A DNA stretch of 64,000 bases from Odontocerum albicorne (Eukaryota; Arthropoda; Insecta; Trichoptera; Odontoceridae), in assembly GCA_949825065.1 (NCBI GenBank), contig OX463852.1, positions 14,174,127-14,238,126 of the forward strand. Direction: 5' to 3'. Shown here one piece after another: positions 50,640 through 61,900 of this stretch. A model generated the notes under the pieces. The model had not been told where the DNA came from. It ran no database searches and saw only the letters and a program-made list of their open reading frames with translations. Position 1 is the stretch's first letter; each line of letters opens with the position of its first letter. Made by a program: the position numbers and the translations under genes.

Positions 50640-51645
50640 CTGTCGTCCTAAAGAAATTTCCAATAAGTGCACAATTGATCAAATTTACCTGATTCTAAAG
50701 TTTATTAATTTTCAAACTGTCTTGTACACAATTGTTTATTTAAGATTAATTGAAATGCATTTATAATTTACAGAGAGATATAACTTAGACTTTTTAAACT
50801 GTCAAATGCTATTTTGGACTTATCAAAAAATTTACCAAAAACCACAGTACATAATAGAACTTATATTATTTTACTAAAAATATCTGGTTTATTGTTGTTT
50901 TTCCTGGAAATTTTTAAATATAATTATTGAATGCTGCTTAAGTTATTTATTTTATTGCTCTGTGTAGGCATACAGGTTGTAAATTTTCCCCCCTAAACTA
51001 GTGACACCATTGCCTCACCAAGCATCACGAGCAATATAACATAAGCAACAACATAACTTAGAAGCTGATGAGCAACCTCTTGACCAACCACTTTACCAGA
51101 GCTGATAGTTATTCCTTCTTTGCGTTATTTATATTCAGGCATCCTTATTTTAATTAAATTTAAATAATGATAGCCTTGCCTTACATGTGAGGGCCATCAT
51201 TAAATAAAATGTATAGAATAAGTTAAGTATATGGTAAACTCATAAAGCACAGTAAAATATAAACGAGTTTCAATTTATTTTTTCTATGCATATTTTATTA
51301 TGTTGTATTATAATTAACATTAGTGTTCAATGTTGCATTCCGTGATTATCTTGAGTAAAACATAAAGCTTTCGAATATTAATTCTTAAAGAAATGGAAAA
51401 CAAGTTGGTTGTAAATTTCCATTGTTTATCTACCCATAGTGAATGAATATTATATAGCAAACAAATATATTTTATTTTTTATATATCTTAAGTATTGCAC
51501 AATTTTTGTTTTGTATAAGATTCAAAAAATTTCTCATATAAATGAAAAATTTACTTCAAGATTTGTAGCACAAAATTCCAAAATTCATTTAATCTCATAT
51601 ACGAACTTAATAGAACCGGAATTAAATGCCTCATTTCATTGTACT
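50640..51645. other. AT-rich spacer
   Basis: No gene or repeat recognised. Confidence 0.4.
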
Positions 51646-51658
51646 ATATGATCTTAAT

Positions 51659-51947
51659 CAGTGCTTCCCAAATTGGGGGCCGCGGGATTTCTCGTGGGGG
51701 TCGCGAAAATATTCATGTGAGTATTAAATTGTTTCATGTGAGTATAGTTTTTATTTAAAAAAAAAGTTTTTTAGCAAGTTCCTATAATTTTGTGTTGAAT
51801 ATAAATATGTGTATTTTAATTGTAATAATTATTGCCAAATAAATATTCAACTATAAAAAAAAATGTTTTTTTTTTGGGGGGGGGGGGGGGGGAATTAATT
51901 ACTTCAGATTTAGGGGGCCGTTACATGAAAGTAATTGGGAAGCACTG
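51659..51947. mobile_element. hAT-type MITE with 8-bp target duplication
   Basis: Ends CAGTGCTTCCCAAATTGGGG and, reversed, CAGTGCTTCCCAATTACTTT are flanked by ATCTTAAT and ATCTAAAT (7 of 8 identical), as expected for hAT. Inside lies an A/T-rich stretch ending in a run of 18 G (about 51878-51895). No coding capacity. Confidence 0.88.
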
Positions 51948-51959
51948 ATCTAAATCATA

Positions 51960-54430
51960 GGTGTCCTTATTGCCCTTTAAAAACTAAAATGGATAAGTGC
52001 TCATGCCTTTACTAGGGTGTATAACTTTAGATGGAGTTCAACTTAGTGATATCTTCAAATAAAACGGCAGACTGTGTTAGTACTATATTGTTTATAGTTA
52101 AGGCATTAACGTTGTGGAATAAACAGTGTTTGATAAAATAAATTACAATGTGTTAGTACTCGTAATACCACATGAAAAAATCAGCGTTACACACTGAACA
52201 AGCATGCTAACCACTCAACACTGTTTAATATAATATATTGGAAATGGCATTGTTCGAATGCCAACACTTTTGACGCTTGCATTATGAACATTAATTTGTG
52301 ATAATTCCTTACAATCAACCAGTTTTTATTTCATTCTAAATTATAGTAAGTAGTTATTTATGACCATGTCTGAAGCATATGTGTAGTGACAAAAACCTAA
52401 CAGGGCAGTTACAAAATTAAAACAATAACAAATCTCAAAGAAAGCAATAATTTCGAGTGGAATATTTTCAGATAAATAATGAATTTTTATTAATGTCAAC
52501 CTTTTCTCTGCCAGGCATGGTGTGTACCTGAAGGTGACTATTTTGACATTGTTGTTTTAAAAAATATTTAAAGCGTTATAATAATTAAACAGTTTCTTGA
52601 CATTCTGTTTTATGCTTATAATTAAAATTCAATGAATTTTTACTGTTTCAAAATCAAATTCAGGGTCACACTACACTAAGAAATGTAAACTACATAATGC
52701 AATGCACAAATTTAATTGACATATAACACAATTTTTATTGATTAATAACCAAAAAATTGCCTCTAATATTTGAAGACAAATAACTGATAAATTATGGGAA
52801 ATGTACTTAAAATTGTTCAATGACAAACAAAAAAAAAACTACTAGCATGTCAATCTTAGTGACACGCGACGGCTGTCAAACGTATCACTAGATAAATGAC
52901 AATATCTCAATAAGAAATAATCTAAACAAGTGACAAAAATATTCCTAATCTTCTAAAGAGACGGCAGTATCTGTACTAATTATAAAATATATGATATAAA
53001 CATATAGTAAATTGGTAAAATAAGCTTAACAATAGGAATGCAGATATAACTATGCTTGACTTGTGCGGATTAATTATGTGGATAATTTCATCCTTAAAAT
53101 GGTTAAGAATGGAACCTATCCGAGTAAATCATGAAGATAATTCTGGAATCGAGCTACATGAACTGCTAAAAATGATATGTGATGCATTGAAAAACAAAGG
53201 ATTCTCTCACCACCAGATTGGAGAGACAATCCATGTTGTAAAAGTTTAGATTTTTTCATGCAGATATGGAGGAAGTTTGACATATTCAAATAACAAACAT
53301 TTTGGAGTCTTTCCATCCTATTCAAATATGAATAAACCATAAAAAAAACTGAAGGTAGAAGAAACCACGAACAGCGCAAAAAATGTAAGGACGGACTGTA
53401 TGAGACTTAAAACTAATGTTCACCACAACTTGGAATGATTGATTGAGTCAAATGATATAAACCTGATACCAGTTACCTAAGAGTGTCTGGTATCAGTTAC
53501 TCTATTAGGTAACGCAGACAAACTGCAAATACTGAAGTCCCATGTCCTCGATGTAAGAGAATGTCTGCCTGTCAAATTGATTAGTATCCTCATCTCTGGT
53601 GACACCAGCAACAAATATCCTGATCCCTATTTTTGTTGTATGTATACCTTTAATATATAAATGTTGAGTAATACACATTCATTAACTAATTCTAGTGGTT
53701 ATCATGCTTAGCACCCAAGGCATTTCAGGATTTGGCTCTAAGCAGTTTTTTTTTTCCGTCTTTTCATTTGAATTTATAGCTAGCTGTCTTCTTCGAGCAT
53801 TCTTGGGCTTACAGAATAAAAGTTTTTGTAAACACGGGAATTAAAAAATATCAAAAGGATTCTTATGTATATTTTTATTGCATGACTTGATCGGACATGA
53901 CAATTTAGCGAGGCTTTAAATAAAGTATAAAAAGAACTTTTTCTTTCAGTGGTACAGTGCACTTGTCTCAACTGTTTTGTGTTATATGTATACTATTATA
54001 AAAAGTAAATAAGTTACATAAATGTAAAGACTATTGTTAATGTGATATTGTTATTTTGTGCAATAACAAAATAATAAAACAAAGTTTTGCAACAAGTACT
54101 TGTTTTAATCTAAATAAATCCCTGCCACGTCTTATGAATCCTTGAAACTAATTCAATACATTGAAAAATTAGAAATATATCAAATAGTTTCTTGAATTTA
54201 CATCACTCGCTTTTTGATACATTAAGTTTAGCTCGATTAACATATTCAAGATGGTGTATGGACAAATTTGTATTTATTTTTATATGTAGCTATCAAAAGA
54301 ATAATAAACTTGGCTTGACAATACTTTTAAAGAGTTAAAGGTTGCAGAGTCTACATGGCAACAAGCACATTTGTTTGTAAATATGGGCAAACTTGACAAA
54401 TAGCTTGATACAGGATCTTCAGTAATTGAA
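51960..54430. other. AT-rich spacer, mostly featureless
   Basis: 52095-52145 shares 'ggaataaacagtgtttga' with the MITE ends at 884-1060 and 59860-59935. An open frame at 53052-53249 (with HEDNSGIELHELLKMICDAL) follows a possible CAG acceptor but could not be supported further. A weak tRNA-like piece is near 53695. Confidence 0.3.
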
Positions 54431-54439
54431 ATGACAATA

Positions 54440-54535
54440 AAAAGTAGAGTTGAAGCTGTGTCTATGGTGTTCAAAGCTCTGAATGGTCCGACACTGCGAT
54501 ACACGGCAGATTTATGCATTAGGGATGTATCCTCT
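54440..54535 (+). mobile_element. LINE C-terminal fragment (CR1-like)
   Basis: Plus translation KSRVEAVSMVFKALNGPTLR then YTADLCI resembles the 'lvfKALHGLAPxYLxDL' motif of CR1-type elements. A matching later segment (TGRVLWNELPLKP) is on the minus strand at 60600-60720. Confidence 0.4.
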
Positions 54536-54559
54536 GGGAGACACGCTACGTTGAGTTAT

Positions 54560-54850
54560 CATGGTTGCAGGTGTAACAGTCTAATTGAGGTGGATTAAAC
54601 AGACTGGGCTTTTGGAGCCACCGGATTTGGATTGGTTCTTTACCCACCATATTCGCGGGACTTGGCCTCGTACCACTTCTTGTTCCCAAAATTAAAAAAT
54701 TGGCTCAGTGGGAAGAAATTTTTGTTAAATCAGGATGTCATTGCCGCTGTAAATGATTAGTTTGACAGAACCTGTTTTTCAGACAGGATAAAAAATTGGA
54801 AAATCGCTGAACAGTGTGTGGCCCTCGAAGGAGAATATGTTGAAAAATAA
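54560..54850 (+). mobile_element. Mariner transposase C-terminal relic
   Basis: Broken frames read HPPYSRDLASYHFLFPKLKN-like residues (third-Asp region, with the Asp lost), then SGKKFLLNQDVIAAVND and CVALEGEYVEK, ending in TAA. This is the terminal third of a mariner different from the intact ones in this window. No terminal repeats were found. Confidence 0.6.
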
Positions 54851-54854
54851 AAGT

Positions 54855-55240
54855 TTTTTTCCTGAACTTTTCAAACGATTCACATAAGAGAATAAATACA
54901 ATAAGACTAGTAAAAAACAATAAAGTTAAATATAATATTATTTATTTTAATTCATAGACTCGAAGAAATAATTTAGTAATTTTTTCTTTAGGCTGCAAAT
55001 GTTACAAACTTTTATTTACCAATCATTTAAATGATATTGCAATATCATCAATTTAGAGTCCAAAACAGTAACTTATTATACATTTTAACAAAAAAACTAA
55101 AACAAAATACATTATGTTAATACTAAAACACAATAATAGAATTAACTGAAATAATTCAATGCAGGTACCTTATTTAAATGGCTATATAAATAACTGACTT
55201 ACATAAACTAGACTATAAAAAATTTAAAACAACTCATTAT
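54855..55240. other. AT-rich spacer
   Basis: Nothing recognised. Confidence 0.4.
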
Positions 55241-55243
55241 ATA

Positions 55244-55661
55244 GAGTAGAACGCCAATTATCTATGGTAATTGGGGGAAACTTGAGTCCGGATAGTTGAA
55301 AAACACAGTTAATCCAAATTAAGAACATTTTAAGAGTTGATATGCTAGATAAATTTTGATACGCAAGATGAGTATACAAGCTTTCTCAATGTTGGATAGA
55401 TACAACCGTTCAATGCCAGTATCATATTGCGGCAATTACACTGAGAAGCCCTCGATCCACACATTTTCTTGTCAGTGTGGACGCGGAGAAACACCACCAA
55501 CTTACTAGCGTTAGTTGATATATTGCAAACTATTAATTAAACTTTGTAAATTCCAAAACTTGGACATTCGTTGAAAATATATTTTTCAGGATTACTAAAA
55601 ACAAAATTTTTACTACAAAGCCCCACGGATAATTAAGCCCCGGATAATCGGCGCTCTACTG
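55244..55661. mobile_element. Pogo/Tigger-type MITE
   Basis: The left end GAGTAGAACGCCAATTATCT and reversed right end CAGTAGAGCGCCGATTATCC match at 16 of the first 20 positions, with TA at both borders (55242-55243 and 55662-55663). Subterminal 'gtccggatagttga' and 'ggataattaagccccggata' repeat the ATTATCCG theme typical of pogo/Tigger ends. Confidence 0.7.
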
Positions 55662-55664
55662 TAT

Positions 55665-57050
55665 AGTTAAATATATCTCAACTACATTTCATAAATTTTA
55701 AGCGTTCGAGTGCTGAGTCTATATATTATAGTATTGAAAAAAATGTCCAGCAGTAAAACAGTTACTACCTAATCATTATTGTATTGGTTTGCTCTATTGC
55801 AATTTTTTTTTTAATGAAAAATCTCATTTTATCTTTATTGGATACTAAAAAAAACATGTCTAGTATTTGATATAATCCTGATTACTTAACAATTTAAGGA
55901 AGGAAATGAGCAAAATATGATTTGCTAATGCACTATTACTGTAACGTTCAATGGAAAAAAACTCACTGAAGTGCATCTACTAAGATATGGTTAAGCCCTT
56001 GACACGCATATCTACAGAAACGGAAACAAAACTAAGCTCATATTCATACTGATACGTTCAAATAGAGCTTTGAGCTGCATGGCTGAGAGTATGTGCACAA
56101 ATCTATATACCATTGATTACTGAAAACCTGCGATGGTAAGATAGCTGAATCTAGAAAGCCAACAGAGTGGTGAATCGCCTCGAGATTATTTGGAGAGATT
56201 AAGGAATACACTGAGAAACCAAAACCTGATTGGTCCAAACTCTTTCTTTTATGGTATAAAGATATTAAAGGTGTGATAAGACATGATGACTTTGAGATTT
56301 GGTATTGCAAGCAGCGTTCCATGAGCATGGTGACAGTCATGAGAAATAAATTCTAAGTGTGAATACCAGGAGTAGAAGTCATGTGCCCATCCAATGTTAT
56401 GATCAGATAAAACAAGCAACAGAATGCACTATCCAGGAGGCTCAGAAAAAAAATTGTAGAGGAACATGGTAGTTATGTCCCATAATAAGAAAATTATCTT
56501 AATTTCTGTGTCTTCTTCTTTCACTGATTCCTGTGTCTCCAGTTAGTTCCCACCTTTAGCTTATAACACCAAGCACTGACTTTTTAGTGAATATCCATGA
56601 TATTCACAATATTTTTATTGATAAAATTGTTACATTAATTTCTGATAAAATTATTTAAAATTATCCACAGATAATAAATAATTGAAGCAAAATTGATTGT
56701 TGAATTGTTTAGTTATGCAAAATAATGTATTTTTAATAAGATTTTCTCTCATAATGGAATTAATGTTTAGGTTTATTGAACAAACCAATACTTAAATGAA
56801 AATTTATATGAATTTTGCACATCATTTTTATTTACAAAAATATGTTTAGTTTATTAAAAATTTAAACCAGAAATCACAGAATCAAACGGCTACCAATCTT
56901 TCTTATTTACTGATTCATAAATTGTTATAATTATATTTCAATATTTTTTTACAATTATTAATTATGTCAAATAAAAAAATCTATCTAAATTTTAAATGAT
57001 AATAAAAAATGTCAAATTTAAATGATAATAAAGAATGTCAAATTTTAGAA
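55665..57050. other. Spacer, possible decayed repeat at 56050-56450
   Basis: 56050-56450 is less AT-rich and reads like a decayed retroelement or processed pseudogene on the plus strand (IQCYDQIKQATECTIQEAQK), but I cannot name it. The rest is AT-rich. Confidence 0.3.
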
Positions 57051-57058
57051 AATTTGAC

Positions 57059-57251
57059 TTACGATTCAGATTTTTTCTTTAACATTTTGTGACTTCTAAC
57101 ATTATCACAAAGAAGTATCGAAGAATTTCTCTTATCAATAAAATTAATATCTCCATGGGCTATTCGATAAAAAGCTTGTTTTCCATCAGAGGATTTTGGG
57201 TTTGATTCGCAATAATAACCAAAATAAACGAAGAGCTGGTCAAAAACATAT
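57059..57251 (-). CDS. Terminal exon of an unidentified gene, exon n
   Basis: The minus-strand open exon starts after an accgatag acceptor and continues the frame of the exon at 57310-57386: YVFDQLFVYFGYYCESNPKS, then GKQAFYRIAHGDINFIDKRN, then ILLCDNVRSHKMLKKKSES and stop. A TACTAAT branch point lies about 11 bp upstream of the acceptor, and the intron (57252-57309) is only 58 bp. Balanced composition and a clean frame across the splice argue for real coding sequence. I do not recognise the protein. Confidence 0.55.
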
Positions 57252-57309
57252 CTATCGGTACAGATTAGTATAACAAAAATGTACGACAGATAGTGAGTAT
57301 TAGACTTAC

Positions 57310-57386
57310 TCCAGTAGTTTTAAGTCCAATGGCTCAATAATAGGGCCAAAGACAACACTGTGTCTTGATATTGCCCATTGGCCGTT
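57310..57386 (-). CDS. Internal exon of the same unidentified gene
   Basis: Minus strand NGQWAISRHSVVFGPIIEPL followed by DLKLLE, ending at a perfect donor (GTAAGT at 57304-57309). The acceptor is either tgaagag|AAC (start 57386) or tgaag|AGAAC (57388). An in-frame TGA just upstream rules out a longer exon. Further upstream exons were not found; sequence at 57420-58430 contains retroelement-like scraps (LAVLYGCEAE near 57950 minus). Confidence 0.45.
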
Positions 57387-57419
57387 CTCTTCAAAATACC
57401 CGCATCACCACTTGAATGA

Positions 57420-58430
57420 ATGAAGCAGTAATATGTAAGATTCATTTGAAAATTTGGTTATTTTTCTTTCATCTTTATTTCCCATGCAGCCATACTGTAT
57501 CTCTCTCTTAATTTGGCTTAGGGAACTTGAAGATAATACACACCATACCATAGTTTTCCCAGTCTTTTAGTGCACAGAATCTCACATATCTAGCCTAACC
57601 TCACTATAGCTCATGGGCAATTAGGGCTGAAGCATCTTGTTTTATATTGTCAGCCGTTAGTGTACATAATAACCGAGTCACCTGATGCCTGTTGGAAGTT
57701 CCAACATGCACTGTCCTAATTGTTCGGGAATGTTGCACTAAATCACCAGTCCATCACAATGTTTTTTGACTTCAAAACAGTCACAATGTTTGACTGAACA
57801 AAATAAAATTTTAAATCTTAGTTGTTGATATACACACCATGGTTATTTTCCTTACTAAGTTAGAATCCCTCGCAGTATTATATTATTGAATACCAGCAGA
57901 GATCTCACTGTTCCAGGGGAAACTCCGCCTCACAACCATACAATACAGCAAGCTTGATACAGTTTGATTTAAAATTCAATGCCTTTGACAAACCAGGACC
58001 TTACACAACAAATTATATTTTTCATAGTTCAACAATTTTTTAATAAAGTACCATTACTCACATCCTGAAATGGACACTGGTCATTTCTGAAAACTTTATA
58101 TCTAAAAAATATGGAGAAAATGTAGAGGTCTTGGATCTAAAATTGAGAAGAAAAAATGAGTGATTTTACAAATATCCTAATGAAAATTTGCAAACTTGAA
58201 CAAATTTAGCGTTTAAATCCTGAAACCACCCACCAAATTGCATATAAACTCATAAAGGTTAATCCCAGACAAGAAAAAAAATAAGTAAAAAAATTGCACT
58301 CTTTAGCAAGAAATGACTGTCCAAGAAAATTTAACATAATGTGGTAATATTTTAAAAAGCATTTTATGGAAATTATATGGAATGTACAAAAAATCATAAA
58401 TAAACTAAAAAGTTGCCAATGGCATAGTTC
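57420..58430. other. AT-rich spacer with LINE scraps
   Basis: 57600-57720 minus gives a 30-codon open stretch (HVGTSNRHQVTRLLCTLTAD) of unknown origin. About 57930-58010 minus reads KSNCIKLAVLYGCEAEF, like the 'xxxPxLLYGCExW' motif after the RT domain. The rest is unrecognised. Confidence 0.3.
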
Positions 58431-58434
58431 TTAA

Positions 58435-59065
58435 CCCTTCCCTTACGGTGATAAAAATAATACGCGTGCTCCGGTGTTGGGTAGTGAGTACGCAATCAAA
58501 AATTAGCGATTTTAAATCGGAAAAATAAGAACATTCATAGATAATCCCCTTAATTAATTATAATTGAAGTTAAAAATTATAATAATTGAGATTTATTTGC
58601 TGAAAACATTAAAAAACCATCTGAAAACATTAAAAAACGCTCACGGAACGGGCGTACATCTAACCTATTTGCAAGCCTAGAGGCTACTAGTGGCGCGGAA
58701 CGTCAGTCGCATACCCCGGCGCTTACGCCTTTGCTTGCGACATTGAGACAATTCAGCTCCTCGCAATTCAGTCTAGTATGCAAGAGTGAGATGCGAATAT
58801 AGTGTCGCGCTTCTCGCATACTATTCACCTATCGTCAAGACGAGGCACTCGCAGCGTTTAAATGCGAATTTTTTTTCGATCTTTACAAAACACCTCGATG
58901 TAGTCGATAAATTCTGATTATTATTAATATTATTTTTTAAATCAATGCGTAAATATATTATGGAGGAATACCTAAAATCTTAACCTTGTATTTATTATAT
59001 TTATAGAGATATTGATGGTTATTAGAAGCAACGTGTAGAAGATACCCAACACAGGGAAGGAAAGG
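58435..59065. mobile_element. piggyBac-like non-autonomous element (TTAA target)
   Basis: Ends CCCTTCCCTTACGGTG and, reversed, CCTTTCCTTCCCTGTG (11 of 16) are flanked by TTAA (58431-58434 and 59066-59069). A perfect subterminal inverted pair GTGTTGGGTA / TACCCAACAC lies just inside each end. The centre (58640-58860) is unusually rich in CG. It is similar in size to the TTAA element in GMD intron 2, but the ends differ. Confidence 0.65.
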
Positions 59066-59069
59066 TTAA

Positions 59070-59510
59070 TAAAACTTGCACTATATTTAGCAATTATTTT
59101 TCAAACAATATATTTTGGGTATGATAAAGAAGGATGTGGAAAGCAGAACTGCGGACTGATCTTAATGGAGGTTTTTTATAGCATTCTTATGTTCCTGATG
59201 AAAAATATAGAGTGAAGATGATGGTAAAGAACAGTTTCAAAAAAATCAATATGTTTTATTTAAAGGATCATCTGCAAGTAAAAATGAATAAAAAAGGAAT
59301 ATTTTAGTCTGCCTTCAATTTGGAATGTATATTGTATAAGAAGTTACCTCTCTTGCTTACTCGCTTATTTTTTCCAGTCAGTTCCACGTATTTCCACGCA
59401 TTTCCACTTCCAATCAAACCAAATCAATATGATAAATTTTGAAACATAGTTCATACAAGTTTCATTCCGATACGAAGAGCTTAAGTAGTATTTCTAACAT
59501 TTGTTATACC
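59070..59510. other. Spacer upstream of the exon at 59517
   Basis: AT-rich. An upstream partner exon for 59517-59770 could lie here but none is convincing. Confidence 0.35.
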
Positions 59511-59516
59511 TTTCAG

Positions 59517-59770
59517 ATCAATCCAAAACTGAAATATGGTCAGTCGCTCAGTTAAAGTGTGATACTAAAAACAATGAGTTACGTACAAATTATCTGAGAA
59601 GTTGCATATATCATACTTCGCTTAATCTTCTTCATACATATATAAAATCAAAGTGGTATCAAGTGTTAATCCCTATACAAGAAAGCAATGTAGAATGGAA
59701 TAGTGACTTGACAAAACTCCTTAAGTCAGGTGTCTTCATGATAGATAGGATGACAATTATCAGCTGTTGA
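59517..59770 (+). CDS. Terminal exon of an unidentified gene
   Basis: After a good acceptor (ttataccttttcag-like, 59503-59516) an open exon completes a split codon and runs 84 codons to TGA. It includes EIWSVAQLKCDTKNNELRTN, HTSLNLLHTYIKSKWYQVLI and SDLTKLLKSGVFMIDRMTII. An AATAAA follows at about 59802. Composition and termination look like a host gene's last exon, but I do not recognise the protein. It converges on the minus-strand exon at 61023-61252. Confidence 0.45.
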
Positions 59771-59859
59771 AATTTCGTATAATTTTTAACTTAATTTTTT
59801 TAAATAAAATACTTTTACATATCGCGGGTTGTAGAACCTTTTACGAGTGTGTGCTCTCC

Positions 59860-59935
59860 TGATTATGAGGTGAAAACCTTAAAACCGGTAGGGTTATACC
59901 GTTATATAAAGTGGCATAAACAGTGTTGGACTAAA
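59860..59935. mobile_element. Half copy of the MITE at 884-1060
   Basis: 'gaggtgaaaaccttaaaacc', then 'ggtagggttataccgttata' and 'aaacagtgttggac' match the right half of that MITE. The left half is missing. Confidence 0.6.
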
Positions 59936-60027
59936 TAAATTACAATATTAAAAATAGTTTAAAAAAAGACATCCGTAACATATACACCATTACAATTTTA
60001 TATTCTGAGCTAGGTATACATTTATGG

Positions 60028-60300
60028 CTGTGCGGTAACACACTGGACTTCTGTGCGGAAGGTTGCTGGTTTGAACCCCGGGGTATACTACTCCCCTCCA
60101 ATGACAGACAATTTTTCCGTTAGTATTCGGCAGTATAAGGTACCTATAACTTCAGTCATATCTATTATTTTCACAGTTACGATTTTAAACTGAATTGACT
60201 TTGGAATGGAGAGGGGATCCTAGACTACCGAGGCCTAGCAAAAACAAGATACATACATATCACAATCTGCCTCTTGCGGGGTCAGCAGAAAGAACAGATA
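60028..60300 (+). repeat. SINE family 1 copy with internal deletion
   Basis: Head with 'ggacttctgtgcggaaggtt' and a B box GGTTTGAACCCC, then 'tactcccctccaatgac'. The central 'ccgatcgtctcac' block is missing; the tail 'agactaccgaggcctagcaa' is followed by 'ctcttgcggggtcagcagaa', a motif I associate with lepidopteran SINEs. Confidence 0.6.
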
Positions 60301-60304
60301 TGTA

Positions 60305-60595
60305 AACTTTTCTATCCAAGCACACAACTTTCGTCTATTCCACATTCATACATCTCGTCATTCATAATCTTCCATTATTTATACATCTAACTTTACCACC
60401 TTTAAAAATCAGCTCCACTTGATACAGCCACACTTGACTCGGTGTATTTCAATTACATCATACGATGCATTTGCTAGTTTGTGTGGTGTGAAATATATAA
60501 TCCAAAACAGACGATAAGCTTTCTTTTCATTATATTTGGGGGAAATGTTGGAGGGGACAAACTGCCTAGGTGTGGAGAGCTTCCTCTGATTATAA
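60305..60595. other. Spacer
   Basis: No feature recognised. Confidence 0.35.
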
Positions 60596-60599
60596 AAGG

Positions 60600-60720
60600 A
60601 TTTCTCAAATATAAGTCTTGAATACAGTCATAAAGGGAACATATATATTGCCAATTGCTCAAGGTTTTAAAGGTAGTTCATTCCACAGCACACGTCCAGT
60701 AACTGAGTCACACCAAACAT
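60600..60720 (-). mobile_element. CR1-like LINE C-terminal fragment
   Basis: Minus strand VWCDSVTGRVLWNELPLKP then VFKTYI, matching the 'aprlWNsLP....sl..FKk.LK' C-terminal motif of CR1-like ORF2. Confidence 0.45.
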
Positions 60721-61022
60721 CCGATAAATATTTGATTATTGGTTATTTTTTGTAGTATGTAATTTGCAACGGGTATATGAAGAATGGTAAAAGAAAGAAA
60801 TTGTCAGGTTCTGGCACAAATTGGTAAGGGAAAATTTTCAAAAAATGAGATTTTTTGGTAATTACCATTAGATAACCGATGTGCTTGTGTGCTAATGCTA
60901 TTTTTTGGAAGGAGTTTAAACTTTTAAATTGAAATATCTCAGAAATTGCAAAGTGTTAGTTACCAATATATGTCAGAGACCTGACAAAACGATATGCGTG
61001 TTCTTCTAGTTTTGGATATTTT

Positions 61023-61252
61023 CTAAACATCTTTTATTCTGTACATATCTACAAGGACTTTGTGCTTCAAGGCTCCCATCATGATGGCCTCCGTAGTAGC
61101 GAAGGGACGTGGCAAAGAACTCCACAGGTGGTTGTCCTTCTCGCTGGTAACGGTGAAGGTGCCTATTTCTCCACGTAGTGTGGTGTCGCCTCTACGTCTC
61201 CCTGATAAGCCGGACACTATCACAGTTCTACCTCCGCTTGCTTCGATTATTT
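61023..61252 (-). CDS. Terminal exon of an unidentified conserved-looking gene
   Basis: On the minus strand a strong acceptor (tctttcaacttgcag) opens an exon with two bases of a split codon, then 75 codons and TAG. Segments: IIEASGGRTVIVSGLSGRRR, GEIGTFTVTSEKDNHLWSSL, TTEAIMMGALKHKVLVDMYR. It is richer in GC than the flanks, has no frame damage and is surrounded by non-coding AT-rich DNA, so it is very likely a real exon. I do not recognise the family. Upstream exons would lie beyond the mariner at 61901-63160 or outside the window. Confidence 0.65.
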
Positions 61253-61550
61253 CTGCAAGTTGAAAGACATAATAGAGAATTGAAATATAGTCACAGAAAA
61301 TTAGATACACATACATACAGATTCTGCATTAACATAAACTCATGTTTAATAATTTATACAATTAATTACAATATTCCACTTTATTCCAAATTTTTATTTT
61401 ATTACTGGGCCACACCACACTAGGATGATTTTTGCCACCACATCAGTCACTAATGCAATTATAAGAGTCAATATAATAAAAGAAGTTTTAAAAAATGACC
61501 ATTTTTGACAATTTCAAGCTTCAACTGATTAAACTTCAAAAATTTAACAA

Positions 61551-61790
61551 TCAATCTCTAAGTGGATAGGTTCTTCGAAGAAGAAACACAATATTCATTG
61601 GACATGGCAAAGATATGGCATTTAGTAAATCATATATGTAATGTAAAGGACAATCGAAAAACATATGATCTATAAATTCATCATCCAAACCACACTCGCA
61701 GCCAGGATTCTCCAAAATATCCATTCTGTAAATGTGACTAAACACGGCGCAGTGACCCATCCGTAAGCGCCATATTTTTGTTTACTTTCT
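61551..61790 (-). mobile_element. Non-LTR element C-terminal zinc-binding domain
   Basis: The minus strand encodes MGHCAVFSHIYRMDILENPG then CECGLDDEFIDHMFFDCPL, the 'LRxGHxxxxxxLxRxGxxxxPxCxCG....xxHxxxxCP' domain at the end of Jockey/R1-type ORF2. C, C, H and C ligands are all kept. The upstream RT is absent. Confidence 0.65.
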
Positions 61791-61900
61791 AAAACTTACA
61801 TACTCGTATACAGGTTAAAACCCAATTAATTACATATAAAAGCTTAAAAAGATATTATATACAGCAGAAAAAAATAAAAATTAGTTAACAAAATATATTA

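Noticed and set aside
53052..53249. 65-codon frame after a possible acceptor
   Set aside because: The acceptor is weak, no family motif was found and no partner exon was seen; not enough to call a gene.
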